64,000 bases of DNA, taken from contig NZ_WIAQ01000002.1 in assembly GCF_009466385.1 (NCBI RefSeq), positions 124,001 through 188,000 on the forward strand, in the 5' to 3' direction. The DNA comes from Peribacillus tepidiphilus. Its GTDB lineage: Bacteria; Bacillota; Bacilli; Bacillales; DSM-1321. A program made the translations under genes and the position numbers. Below, in pieces: positions 54,630 through 62,158 of this stretch (position 1 is its first letter; each line of letters begins with the position of its first letter). Under the pieces are notes generated by a model. It made no database searches. It had not been told where the DNA came from and saw nothing but the letters and a program-made list of their open reading frames with translations.

Positions 54630-54710
54630 ATGACAAAAGTTTATGGAATCAACGTAACAATAGCATATTTAAATCCACACAAATTCGACCGATCCGGTGC
54701 AAATTGTTAA
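54630..54710 (+). CDS. 26-residue peptide, first of the yrzI cluster
   Basis: An ATG placed after AAGGAGGTCG opens a 26-codon frame (MTKVYGINVTIAYLNPHKFD, then RSGANC). The ribosome site and sigma-A promoter are both close to consensus, so translation is likely despite the size. The product is not recognised. Two terminator hairpins follow immediately, so it may serve as a leader peptide for yrzI. Its stop region, AATTGTTAAGCTA, recurs after the yrzI stop. Confidence 0.6.
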   Translation: MTKVYGINVTIAYLNPHKFDRSGANC

Positions 54711-54748
54711 GCTAGCTAGTCTTAACATTCTGTTAATTAGACCACTAA

Positions 54749-54838
54749 CACCGCAGGAAGAATTTTGTGTCCTGCGGTTTTTTGTGCCATTTTTGTCAAA
54801 AGCCGTAGGTATGCATAATCGTATCTGCGGTTTTTTTT
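54749..54838 (+). terminator. tandem terminators between the 26-residue peptide and yrzI
   Basis: The first is ACCGCAGGA/TCCTGCGGT with six T residues (54749-54783). The second is CCGTAGGTA/TATCTGCGG with eight T residues (54803-54838). A GTTAAG/CTTAAC mini-hairpin lies just before at about 54706-54726. Confidence 0.8.
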
Positions 54839-54881
54839 GTGGAAAAAATCTGGTTTTCTCACTTGAAGGAGGTGATAAAGT

Positions 54882-55022
54882 ATGACACTAAATTTATTGT
54901 TTTTTACCATCACAATTAAACCTAAGAAAATGACTGTTGAGGAAGCATTACATCAAGAATTCATAAACAAAATTCACGAGGAAAATGTTAATAAGGTGTT
55001 AGAGTATAGGGTTATGCTGTAA
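54882..55022 (+). CDS. yrzI: YrzI family small protein
   Basis: This 46-residue peptide begins MTLNLLFFTITIKPKKMTVE and ends with a charged helical half, matching the YrzI family of small Bacillus proteins. It follows GAAGGAGGTGAT at good spacing. In B. subtilis yrzI lies in an operon of tiny frames whose mRNA is cut in translation-dependent fashion by the endoribonuclease Rae1. The neighbours here are likewise tiny. The molecular role is not established. Confidence 0.75.
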   Translation: MTLNLLFFTITIKPKKMTVEEALHQEFINKIHEENVNKVLEYRVML

Positions 55023-55062
55023 TTGTTAAGCTAAATAAAATTCTTGAAAGGTGGAGATGAAT

Positions 55063-55122
55063 ATGATTATTTTTATAATAAAAAGAAAGTTAGGCGTGTG
55101 GGGTCATATGGATACCGGCTAA
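55063..55122 (+). CDS. 19-residue peptide downstream of yrzI
   Basis: ATG 55063, eight bases after AAAGGTGG, encodes MIIFIIKRKLGVWGHMDTG. It is hydrophobic then basic, and too short to assign. The strong ribosome site and its place between yrzI and another small gene support translation. An ATG six bases upstream is too close to the site. It could be the counterpart of the tiny Rae1-target frames of the B. subtilis yrzI operon. Confidence 0.5.
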   Translation: MIIFIIKRKLGVWGHMDTG

Positions 55123-55239
55123 ATTCAGTTGTTCACAATTTTGTAAATTTTTCTTTATAAAACGTTCAAATAATATTAAGTTGGAAATGGTGGAAAAATG
55201 GTAAATTCGACTTACAAGAAGAAAAAAGGGGGATTTGCC

Positions 55240-55323
55240 ATGTTTTCTATCGTTATTTCACTAATTGTAACTGCTACCATTGCTCTTGTCATTGCAACAG
55301 AAGTTAGTGTGGATGCTAAATAA
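55240..55323 (+). CDS. 27-residue single-pass membrane peptide
   Basis: ATG 55240 after AAAAGGGGGA encodes a peptide beginning MFSIVISLIVTATIALVIAT, with an acidic tail. It is one membrane-spanning segment and little else. A longer frame from 55198 has a weaker site. Its size and topology resemble type I toxin peptides and small membrane regulators; no antisense antitoxin is evident. A terminator follows. Confidence 0.55.
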   Translation: MFSIVISLIVTATIALVIATEVSVDAK

Positions 55324-55360
55324 AGAATTACTGTTCATTCAGTCAGTATGTAAATCAACA

Positions 55361-55389
55361 AAAAAGCTTATGCGCCTGCATAAGCTTTT
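55361..55389. terminator. terminator shared by the small-peptide operon and the convergent yjcZ-like gene
   Basis: AAAAGCTTATGC/GCATAAGCTTTT is a symmetrical 12-bp stem with a 4-base loop. Confidence 0.85.
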
Positions 55390-55394
55390 CTATT

Positions 55395-55565
55395 TTAACA
55401 ACAACCCTTACCCCATCCTCCGTTAAAAAACCACCAACCACCAAAAATAAGTACAATAATTAATAATACGATAAAAAGTGCATAGGCAGCACCAGCTCCA
55501 CCATAGCAAGGGACTGGATAAGGATAAGGGGCAGGATAACCATAAGGACCATAACCAAAACCCAT
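55395..55565 (-). CDS. YjcZ-like small sporulation membrane protein
   Basis: This 56-residue protein starts with a Gly/Tyr/Pro-rich stretch (MGFGYGPYGYPAPYPYPVPC), then one hydrophobic helix (AYALFIVLLIIVLIFGGWWF) and ends in a Cys pair. Tiny proteins with a Gly/Tyr-rich head and this type of single helix form the YjcZ family, often found in spores. ATG 55565 follows AAGGGAGGA. It lies just before sigK, consistent with late sporulation expression. Confidence 0.75.
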   Translation of the reverse strand: MGFGYGPYGYPAPYPYPVPCYGGAGAAYALFIVLLIIVLIFGGWWFFNGGWGKGCC

Positions 55566-55833
55566 AACGTGTGATCCTCCCTTCTTCAAAAGTCAAATCT
55601 AGTAGTAATACTAAAAATCCCATTTCTACAAATATACCTTCTCTACAATAATTTATGTAAAAGAATGACCGATTGTGCACCTATGAGCTTTGTCCACATC
55701 TCTCTCGTTTCATGATGACAAGCCTATTTTAAAAATAATCCTAAAGAAAATGTTAGTGTACAGACACAAAGCCCAATCAGGAAACATACTCATTAATAAT
55801 AGGCGAATGTCTAGACACGATGGGGGTGGACTG

Positions 55834-56283
55834 ATGGCAGATATTTTCACGGCGCTCGGTTATTTAATTAAGGAACTATTTTTTCTCGTATCATACGTTA
55901 AGAATAACGCTTTTCCACAGCCTTTGTCTTCGAAAGAGGAACAGAAATATTTAAGTTTGATGGCAAAGGGTGATCAAGAGGCACGCAATTTGCTCATTGA
56001 ACATAATTTGCGACTTGTAGCTCATATCGTCAAGAAATTTGAAAACACTGGGGAGGACACGGAAGATCTCATATCCATTGGAACAATCGGGTTAATTAAA
56101 GCCATTGAAAGCTATTCGGATGGTAAAGGAACAAAGCTTGCAACATATGCGGCTCGGTGTATTGAAAACGAAATTCTTATGCATTTAAGAGCTACGAAAA
56201 AAACAAAAAAGGATGTATCTTTGCATGACCCGATTGGGCAAGACAAGGAAGGAAACGAGTTCCCACTTGCATGTTATCTGTAA
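55834..56283 (+). CDS. sigK: RNA polymerase sigma-K, N-terminal half only (gene interrupted)
   Basis: The 149-residue product begins with a 20-residue hydrophobic pro-sequence ([20 protein letters not shown]) followed by [13 protein letters not shown], the usual mature start of sigma-K. Regions 1.2-2.4 are intact, including [12 protein letters not shown] and [18 protein letters not shown]. Similarity to SigK ends after DKEGNE and the frame stops seven residues later (FPLACYL). Regions 3 and 4 are missing. A serine recombinase on the opposite strand starts 34 bases beyond, so this matches spoIVCB in the skin arrangement. Active sigma-K would need excision of the element in the mother cell. Confidence 0.93.
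   Translation: MADIFTALGYLIKELFFLVSYVKNNAFPQPLSSKEEQKYLSLMAKGDQEARNLLIEHNLRLVAHIVKKFENTGEDTEDLISIGTIGLIKAIESYSDGKGTKLATYAARCIENEILMHLRATKKTKKDVSLHDPIGQDKEGNEFPLACYL
56251..56263. promoter_or_regulatory. probable recombination (att) site inside sigK
   Basis: The coding match to sigma-K ends at about 56256, inside the small inverted repeat GGAA-acgag-TTCC, which is flanked by AAGGAA on the left and CCACTT on the right. Serine recombinases act on short core sites with imperfect dyad symmetry. The partner site should lie at the far end of the element outside the window. Confidence 0.5.
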
Positions 56284-56287
56284 AAGA

Positions 56288-56312
56288 AAAACCCTTGTGA
56301 AATAAGGGTTTT
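56288..56312. terminator. bidirectional terminator between truncated sigK and the recombinase gene
   Basis: AAAACCCTT/AAGGGTTTT is a symmetrical stem with a 7-base loop. Confidence 0.8.
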
Positions 56313-56317
56313 AGACA

Positions 56318-57874
56318 CTACTTTGGAATTTTAGGATAAAGCACAAGTTTAAAATCATCACGAAATTGATGCTTTTCTTTTCGATAGACAGCTTTTTCAA
56401 GGACTGACTTGATGAGGCTGTTTTTCTTTTTAGGGTCGTCTGTTTTGGAATAAAGGTCCAATACTCGTTCTACTTCTGGAATTATTTTATCTTTAGCATT
56501 TTGACGTTCTTTTTCTTTCTCAAGATTTTTTTCAGCAGTAACTAGAGCATCCTCAAGCTCAGCTAACCGTTTTGCAAGCGTGTTAGAGCGTTCCAAAAAG
56601 ATTTCTTCCGAATAAATGCCTCTCTCTAATAGATCGTGAAGCTTGAATCTTTGTTTTTCTGTCTCAGCAATTTCCATTTTAATTTTTTTAACGGCTTGCA
56701 ATGAAACTTCGAGGATATTGTTATTTAATTGTTGATCGTCATGCGTATAAAGCTGAAATTGAGATTTGTAAGCTTCCAACCATTGCTTTAATGATTGCAG
56801 TAATTTTTCTTCTACCAGCTCGAAATTAGAAGCTTTGTTGTTGCACCGAGGGTTATTGGTACACTTTAAATGTGGTTTCTGCTTTTTATAAGGTCTGTAA
56901 ACCATTTTCGCACCGCACTTATCGCAAACAATGACACCAGCAAGTGGATTGGTTATACCATTAATTAGCTGGTATGGAACATGATATCTGGATTTTAATA
57001 TCTCTTGGGCCCGATCCCAAATTTCTTCGCTCACTAGAGGTTCATGCTTCCCTTTTACGTCAATCCAATCTTCTTGAGGGCGAGTCTTTACATCTTTTAC
57101 TTTCTGAGGATCCAAAGATTTTTTAATTTCTTTCTTACCCCACTGGATCCGTCCTTTATAAACAGCATTCTTAATAATTGTGAGAACAGAAGAATTTTTC
57201 CACTTGATGCCGGTTTGTGATACGTATCCCATGCTATTTAATCGATTAGCGATTTCAGAAGCACCTATCCGTTTTGAAGCATTTTCATGCGTATACCATT
57301 CAAATATTAGACGAACTATTTTTGCTTGTTCTGGATGAGGTTCTAGCGTTCGTCCGTCAGGAAGTTCTTTAATGACATAACCAAAAGGGGGATTGGTTGC
57401 AATATAGTTGCCAGCTTCTACACTTGCTATCCGACCACGCTGCAATCGTCTCGTAATAATCTTTAATTCTTTTCTTGCCATAAACGCTTCAAATTCGCTG
57501 TATTCTTCGTCCCATTCATCCTCAAGGTCATATGTCTTTCTAAGAGTAATAATCTTCGTTTTAGCGCTTTTAAACGTTTCTAATATTAAACCTTGCTCTC
57601 TCATCCCACCACGGCCGAGACGGTCCATATCCATGCAAAGAACAGCATCATATGCTCCATTCTCTATTTCTTTTAAAAGCTTTAACATCTCAGGACGATG
57701 TATGAGACTCTCACCAGACACAATTTCTTCGTAAATTTTTATAATATTTAATTTCTGCTCATTCGCAAGCTTCAATAAGGCTTTCTTATGTTTTGCTAGA
57801 GTCTCACCTTCGCCCCGAGCTTCAGCTTCAATATCGGCCCTGGATTTACGTAAATACATGGCGACTCTTTTCAC
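56318..57874 (-). CDS. spoIVCA: large serine recombinase (SpoIVCA-like site-specific excisionase)
   Basis: This 518-residue protein has a resolvase domain with catalytic Ser in YLRKSRAD (residue 11) and DRLGRGGM (near 84-91), a Recombinase DNA-binding domain (about 160-280), a zinc ribbon (CDKCGAKM...CTNNPRC near 315-345) and a coiled-coil insertion (about 385-470). Start GTG 57874 follows GAGGTGA. Its position beside a truncated sigK makes it the likely enzyme for excision of this element, as SpoIVCA does in B. subtilis. Confidence 0.93.
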   Translation of the reverse strand: MKRVAMYLRKSRADIEAEARGEGETLAKHKKALLKLANEQKLNIIKIYEEIVSGESLIHRPEMLKLLKEIENGAYDAVLCMDMDRLGRGGMREQGLILETFKSAKTKIITLRKTYDLEDEWDEEYSEFEAFMARKELKIITRRLQRGRIASVEAGNYIATNPPFGYVIKELPDGRTLEPHPEQAKIVRLIFEWYTHENASKRIGASEIANRLNSMGYVSQTGIKWKNSSVLTIIKNAVYKGRIQWGKKEIKKSLDPQKVKDVKTRPQEDWIDVKGKHEPLVSEEIWDRAQEILKSRYHVPYQLINGITNPLAGVIVCDKCGAKMVYRPYKKQKPHLKCTNNPRCNNKASNFELVEEKLLQSLKQWLEAYKSQFQLYTHDDQQLNNNILEVSLQAVKKIKMEIAETEKQRFKLHDLLERGIYSEEIFLERSNTLAKRLAELEDALVTAEKNLEKEKERQNAKDKIIPEVERVLDLYSKTDDPKKKNSLIKSVLEKAVYRKEKHQFRDDFKLVLYPKIPK

Positions 57875-57928
57875 AGTATCACCTCAATAAAAAAGTACTT
57901 TATAAATAGTTATGACAAAAGTTTATGA

Positions 57929-58456
57929 TTAAGCTTGTTTGATACGAACCTTATCTTTTACTGGGTACAACTCTTTAAAAAATTTCATTCCAAAAAGTTG
58001 CTTTTCAAAATGCTCGAGTCTTCTCATAGCAAAATTGTATTCTACATTAAACGTCTCTGAGATGATATAAATAAACTCATTTCTTGTTTTGGGCAAAGGT
58101 ATATTCAAAAGCATAAAAGTCGGTACACAAAAATGGAGGGCGAAGTTATTGGCTTTTGCTTCTTGGAGCTTAACAAAATCTCTTGGCATTGCCAACTGAT
58201 TACCAGCATGTAGTAGAATATGACATAATTCATGACCGAAATCTTGCCATTGTTTTTGTTTAGATAACCTCCGATCAATAATCATGCTGTAAAGACCGTT
58301 CCTATCAACTGCAGCACTATTTACATCCTCAAAGTGTAAAAAAATATTTAATTTTACAGATATGTCAATCATATCGAGTTGATTAGGCACATGAATATCT
58401 AACTCTTGGTACAATTTTGTAATATAGTCCTCTAATGTGGTGTATATGTAATTCAC
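57929..58456 (-). CDS. ImmA/IrrE family metallopeptidase
   Basis: This 175-residue protein has the zinc motif HELCH (GHELCHILLH near residues 75-84) and a downstream EAKANNFALHFCVP segment with the third ligand. GTG 58456 follows GAGGTGA. Relatives such as ImmA cleave phage or ICE repressors, and YqaB occupies this place in the B. subtilis skin. It probably acts on the Xre repressor at 61418, although three accessory genes lie between them. Confidence 0.88.
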   Translation of the reverse strand: MNYIYTTLEDYITKLYQELDIHVPNQLDMIDISVKLNIFLHFEDVNSAAVDRNGLYSMIIDRRLSKQKQWQDFGHELCHILLHAGNQLAMPRDFVKLQEAKANNFALHFCVPTFMLLNIPLPKTRNEFIYIISETFNVEYNFAMRRLEHFEKQLFGMKFFKELYPVKDKVRIKQA

Positions 58457-58522
58457 TGGAAGTCACCTCAACTAAATTATACAAACGTATGTTCGTATAA
58501 ACAATATAAAAAAATAACCCTG

Positions 58523-59245
58523 CTAAAAATTAGCTGGGCTTATTGGATATTCATTATAAATCTTGTTATCTAGCTCTCTTCCATAACGATGCTTTTGAAC
58601 GCCACCCCATTGTTTAAAGAAGAAAGCTACATTCTGCTCGAAACACTGATCTCTAATTTCTCTGACCCAATCTGCCTCCATAGGTCTTGCACCTGGACCA
58701 GATTCACCTCCAACAATTACCCAATGAATGTCAGTTAAATCAAGATTACTTAACGGACCTAATAAAGGTTCACATGAAAGAAATCTAATCATAGAAGGAA
58801 TTTGTCTAAGAAAGTGAATTCGATTTAATACAGATTCGTTTTCTACACTTGTTCCCATCCAAATATTTGGAGTAAATGAAAGATTATTAGAAAGTTCTAA
58901 TGCTCTATGTGGTCGCTTAGTTAATATCTGATAAGTATGTTGAGGCGTTTCATTCATAGTGATAAAAACTTTCTGGATAAAATCTAAAGGTATTTGATCA
59001 TGAAATAAATCAGACATAGAGTTAACAAAAATTTTTCGAGGCTTTACCCATTTTCTTGGAGTATCTATTAAATCATGATGAAGAGTTACTTCAAACCCAT
59101 TCGTATATCTCGGATTACCCATAGCATATAATCTTTTTGCCATTCGTTCAGCATAACAATGTCTACAACCTTCTGAAACTTTGGTACAACCGGTCACAGG
59201 ATTCCATGTCGCTTCAGTCCATTCAATACTTGAATTACCAGCCAA
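58523..59245 (-). CDS. DUF5131 (phage Gp37/Gp68-like) three-Cys-motif protein
   Basis: This 240-residue protein starts at TTG 59245 after AAAGGAGGGGA. It begins with SIEWTEATWNPVTGCTKVSE followed by GCRHCYAERM, a C-x6-C-x2-C cluster resembling a non-standard radical-SAM iron-sulfur site, and has NSMSDLFH, LTKRPHR, GTSVEN, LSCEPLLGPL and GGESGPGARP motifs. Proteins of this kind are usually found next to a TcmP partner, as here. The chemistry is unknown; nucleic-acid modification or repair is the most plausible guess. Confidence 0.88.
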   Translation of the reverse strand: MAGNSSIEWTEATWNPVTGCTKVSEGCRHCYAERMAKRLYAMGNPRYTNGFEVTLHHDLIDTPRKWVKPRKIFVNSMSDLFHDQIPLDFIQKVFITMNETPQHTYQILTKRPHRALELSNNLSFTPNIWMGTSVENESVLNRIHFLRQIPSMIRFLSCEPLLGPLSNLDLTDIHWVIVGGESGPGARPMEADWVREIRDQCFEQNVAFFFKQWGGVQKHRYGRELDNKIYNEYPISPANF

Positions 59246-59303
59246 AAAATCCCCTCCTTTGAGGGTAGTATATCACAGAACGCTTGTTTGTGTTATTTTT
59301 GTT

Positions 59304-60101
59304 TTAAAATAATGACAGTTGTTCTTTTTGATTTTCGTATACCTTTCTCATTATTTTTTCTCCAACTGGGTGCTTACCAACCCAAATCATCATATATAGG
59401 TCAGGTCCACCATGAACCTTAAATACATCAGAGATATGTATATACTCATAACCTAAATCCTTAAGTCGATTTGTATAGAATTTAAGCATTTTATCGAGTA
59501 AATAGTTCCTTGAAGTGGTTTTATAAATATTAATCCACTCATTTGTACCAAAGAACTTGTTAAGTCTTTCAACCCCCCAATCAGTTAAACTTTTTATATT
59601 TACAGGTAAATATCTTCTAATTGTCATCTGATAGGGAAATAAAATGAATAGCTCTGTTTTCCATTTTGATAATTTTTCCATCATTAAAAAACTTACTTGG
59701 TCTGCAGATGGATCAACAAAAACAAACGTCGGAGCTCTTGGATGAATTCTATTGAGAATTCCCTCTATTTCAATATTACAGTCTCCATTAATAATTTCAG
59801 CATTTATACAATTATTCTCTTTTACCAACTCTTCAAGAGACTTGCATCGATCAGTATCCATTTCTATATAAAATAGTTTTGTAAATTGATCTTTATACTT
59901 CATACTGATAGCAGGAGAACCATCAATAATTTGTTTTGTGTCTTTATGAATCCATTTACCTTTCCCAGCAAAACAATCTATGTAATATCTATGGTAAGCC
60001 TTTTTGGTTGCTCTTAGATAGTGAGGTAAATAATCTTCAATAAATTTTAATTTATCAACTGACCACTGACCAATTTCATCATAATGTTCCCCATAAGCCA
60101 T
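59304..60101 (-). CDS. tcmP: three-Cys-motif partner protein TcmP
   Basis: This 265-residue protein has a methyltransferase-like Rossmann pattern: YYIDCFAGKGKW (motif I), a FYIEMDTDRCKSL post-I acidic segment and FVFVDPSADQVSF, in place of a catalytic DPP/DPF motif. It is the typical partner of the downstream DUF5131 gene, which begins 58 bases later on the same strand. The pair may form a two-step modification system. The gene sits between the element's repressor and its recombinase, where cargo is inserted. ATG 60101 follows GAGGGGGA. Confidence 0.85.
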   Translation of the reverse strand: MAYGEHYDEIGQWSVDKLKFIEDYLPHYLRATKKAYHRYYIDCFAGKGKWIHKDTKQIIDGSPAISMKYKDQFTKLFYIEMDTDRCKSLEELVKENNCINAEIINGDCNIEIEGILNRIHPRAPTFVFVDPSADQVSFLMMEKLSKWKTELFILFPYQMTIRRYLPVNIKSLTDWGVERLNKFFGTNEWINIYKTTSRNYLLDKMLKFYTNRLKDLGYEYIHISDVFKVHGGPDLYMMIWVGKHPVGEKIMRKVYENQKEQLSLF

Positions 60102-60154
60102 TATTATCCCCCTCTTATTCTGAAAAGATTGTAAAACTACTTCCTATTTGTTGT

Positions 60155-60298
60155 TTAACTAGAAATATGAATTTTCGAATCTATCAAACTCAAAAATTCA
60201 TCTTCATTTATGATTTTTATATCATGTCCTTTTTCAATGAGGTCGTAAGCTTTTTCTTCTTTGGTGCTCAGACCATCATCCCCAACAATAACTCTCAT
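60155..60298 (-). pseudogene. remnant of a BRCT-domain gene
   Basis: The minus strand from 60298 encodes MRVIVGDDGLSTKEEKAYDL followed by IEKGHDIKIINEDEFLSLID. This is the C-terminal half of a BRCT domain as seen in exonuclease/ligase-type proteins. No start with a ribosome site and no N-terminal half precede it. It lies just downstream of the intact BRCT gene and its sequence is different from that gene's own BRCT tail, so it is a separate decayed copy, not a simple duplication. Confidence 0.55.
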
Positions 60299-60322
60299 AA
60301 AAGAGCAGTGTATATTTACGAT

Positions 60323-61237
60323 TTAGTATATTTCATCCCAAAAATCATTTTCGTGTATGATAATGATTTGAGAGCCTTCTTTTCTTAGTTGAACAGCTTT
60401 TTCAACCTTACGGCCATAACAAGAAAATGCCCAACAAGGATTTCCATCCCCTCCAACTATTAAATAATCTGTATTTTTGGTCACGTTATTATTAAAACAA
60501 CCACCTTTTCTTAATATGATTTCAGCTATTTCACTACGTTTTGCTCGTTTTGACGTACCTGTAAAACAAAAAGTTTTATTTTCAAATGTTATTTCTGGGC
60601 ATACCGCGCAAATACCACTAATAGTATATTTACTTTGTAATGCTTTTATTTCGAATTCGTTAATGTTGTACGACATTCTAGTATCAATGAAATTAGCAAA
60701 AAAAGCAGTGAGCATGTTTTTTTCATCATTGCTAATAATACCGTCATGTCTAACACTTACTAGAAGGCTATCAATCTCATCAAATGGATATGTCCCCCTT
60801 AAAAAATCGTGATCTTCCATCCATTTTGATAATTGCTCAATTTCTGTATCTGAAAGAACATTATCAGCTAATGTACCATGGAGAATACCTTCTAACTGTT
60901 GAATAGAAGATGTGATCATGTTGTAATATTCATCAAATTCATCACTTTTAATAACACGATTACAAAGCCATAAAATATCTTGAATTTCATCATACTCTAG
61001 ATGGTCATCCATTAAAGCATTGTCAATTATAGGAATAATTTCTGAAAATGGTGATTTATTTTTTAAATGTCTATGCAAATTACACCAATTTGTAATTTCG
61101 GAAAGTTCATTTGCATTTATAACACCGTCTAATTCAATTCCTTTGATCATACCAATGAGTAAATTAACAGCCTTATGTACTTCGGCTTTAGATGTAAATT
61201 TTCGGTATTCATCGATTTCAGGTAATTTTTTTTTCAT
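60323..61237 (-). CDS. duplicated helical-domain protein with C-terminal BRCT
   Basis: This 304-residue protein has two related alpha-helical blocks of about 70-90 residues (near 25-105 and 110-190), each with a DGVI/DNVLSDxE...PFDEI...D pattern resembling TerB/EF-hand-like repeats. A linker carrying a CAVC pair follows, then a C-terminal BRCT domain (about 218-304; FCFTGTSKRAKRSE, GGCFNNNVTKNTDYLIVGG). BRCT domains bind phosphopeptides, DNA ends or poly-ADP-ribose. This combination suggests a DNA-damage or defence sensor. It starts at ATG 61237 after GGAGGA and is first in the minus-strand cargo unit. Confidence 0.75.
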   Translation of the reverse strand: MKKKLPEIDEYRKFTSKAEVHKAVNLLIGMIKGIELDGVINANELSEITNWCNLHRHLKNKSPFSEIIPIIDNALMDDHLEYDEIQDILWLCNRVIKSDEFDEYYNMITSSIQQLEGILHGTLADNVLSDTEIEQLSKWMEDHDFLRGTYPFDEIDSLLVSVRHDGIISNDEKNMLTAFFANFIDTRMSYNINEFEIKALQSKYTISGICAVCPEITFENKTFCFTGTSKRAKRSEIAEIILRKGGCFNNNVTKNTDYLIVGGDGNPCWAFSCYGRKVEKAVQLRKEGSQIIIIHENDFWDEIY

Positions 61238-61379
61238 ATTTATCCTCCATTTATTTATGATTTTTTTAAAATGTTTTGAAAATTATTTTTAAGGAATACC
61301 TCTCTAAGAATATAATTTTCATTTTTAAAAAATGTAATGATTATGAAATAAAAGAAAAAATTTACAAACATAAACAAAA

Positions 61380-61408
61380 ATAAAACACGCCAAATTAATC
61401 AGCGTGTC
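61380..61408 (-). terminator. terminator downstream of the element repressor
   Basis: On the minus strand ACACGC pairs with GCGTGT, followed by a T-rich tail (TTTTATTTTTG). Confidence 0.65.
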
Positions 61409-61417
61409 TAAGTTGCG

Positions 61418-61759
61418 TTATCTTTTTTCACTCTTGATGATTTCCCATATTTTACGGAGCTGTTCACGGCGTTCTGGTGATTCCTCTTTTAATTCCTTGA
61501 AAAACAATCCTAACTCTGGATCCAGGATTTCTTCCTCTACAAAATTCCCTTTAGGATTATCTGTTCTACCGAGTAAATAATCAGTCGAAACGTCATAATA
61601 GTCAGCAAACCTTTTTATTGTTGCAGGATCAGGGTTACTTGCTCCTGTTTCATATCTGTGGATTTGATATTTTGTTAAATCAAAAATTTCTCCAGCTTGT
61701 TCTTGAGTTAAATTTTTTTCCTCACGTAACTTTTTAAGTCGTTCCCCCAATGTTTTCAT
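61418..61759 (-). CDS. Xre-family repressor of the element (SknR-like)
   Basis: This 113-residue repressor has an N-terminal helix-turn-helix (LGERLKKLREEKNLTQEQAGE...TKYQIHRYETGASNPD) and a linker STDYLLGRTDNP characteristic of phage/ICE repressors such as SknR of the B. subtilis skin. The C-terminal acidic helix probably mediates dimer contact or cleavage by ImmA. It is divergent from the Cro-like gene, and the shared intergenic region carries three operators. Confidence 0.88.
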   Translation of the reverse strand: MKTLGERLKKLREEKNLTQEQAGEIFDLTKYQIHRYETGASNPDPATIKRFADYYDVSTDYLLGRTDNPKGNFVEEEILDPELGLFFKELKEESPERREQLRKIWEIIKSEKR

Positions 61760-61800
61760 ACTGCCACTTCCTCAGTGTTATTATAGAAATTCTATCATAA

Positions 61801-61902
61801 TTGCTATATATGCAAAATAAAGTTGCAAAAAACGAAAAAAAATATTTGACATTGCGATTAATGCAATTTATTATTAGATTAAGGTTGTTGCAAATAATGC
61901 AA
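61801..61902. promoter_or_regulatory. three TTGC-N7-GCAA operators between divergent Xre genes
   Basis: Palindromes TTGCtatatatGCAA (61801-61815), TTGCgattaatGCAA (61852-61866) and TTGCaaataatGCAA (61888-61902) share arms and 15-bp length. The middle one exactly fills the 17-base spacer of the rightward promoter. The left one lies in the likely leftward promoter and the right one in the early leader. They should bind the repressor and the Cro-like protein. Confidence 0.85.
61846..61874 (+). promoter_or_regulatory. rightward early promoter of the element
   Basis: TTGACA (61846-61851) and TATTAT (61869-61874) are separated by 17 bases containing an operator. Transcription would start near 61882, just before the third operator. 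Confidence 0.85.
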
Positions 61903-61915
61903 CAGGAGGTGTGAA

Positions 61916-62134
61916 ATGATTAAATTAAACCTTGAGTTTATAAGAGGCATCAGGAAATCACATAATTTATCTCAAGAAGAAATGGCAAAGAAATTAGGAT
62001 TTAACACTGTTTATCCCTATCATAGAAAAGAAACAGGTCAACAGCCTTTTACAGCTGAAGAAATATTTACTCTAGCTACCTTGTTCAATGAACCATATGA
62101 AAAATTTTTTTGCGATTCTAGTTGCGAAAAATGA
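61916..62134 (+). CDS. Cro-like Xre regulator
   Basis: This 72-residue protein is essentially a helix-turn-helix domain (FIRGIRKSHNLSQEEMAKKLGFNTVYPYHRKETG) and a short tail with a Cys pair-like CDSSC. ATG 61916 follows AGGAGGTGTG. It is the first gene right of the switch, where skin/PBSX-type elements encode a Cro-like counterpart (YqaF position). It probably competes with the repressor for the three operators. Confidence 0.82.
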   Translation: MIKLNLEFIRGIRKSHNLSQEEMAKKLGFNTVYPYHRKETGQQPFTAEEIFTLATLFNEPYEKFFCDSSCEK

Positions 62135-62158
62135 AATTATTAAAGGCGGTGACAGTGA

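Noticed and set aside
54697-54885. 62-codon frame upstream of yrzI
   Set aside because: It runs through two terminator hairpins and overlaps the yrzI start; the composition is explained by those structures.
55690-55833. 48-codon N-terminal extension of sigK
   Set aside because: The ATG at 55834 has a ribosome site and gives the exact 20-residue pro-sequence of sigma-K; the upstream part looks like promoter DNA.
60167-60388. 73-codon plus-strand frame near the BRCT gene
   Set aside because: It is the complement of the BRCT remnant and the 3' end of the intact BRCT gene.
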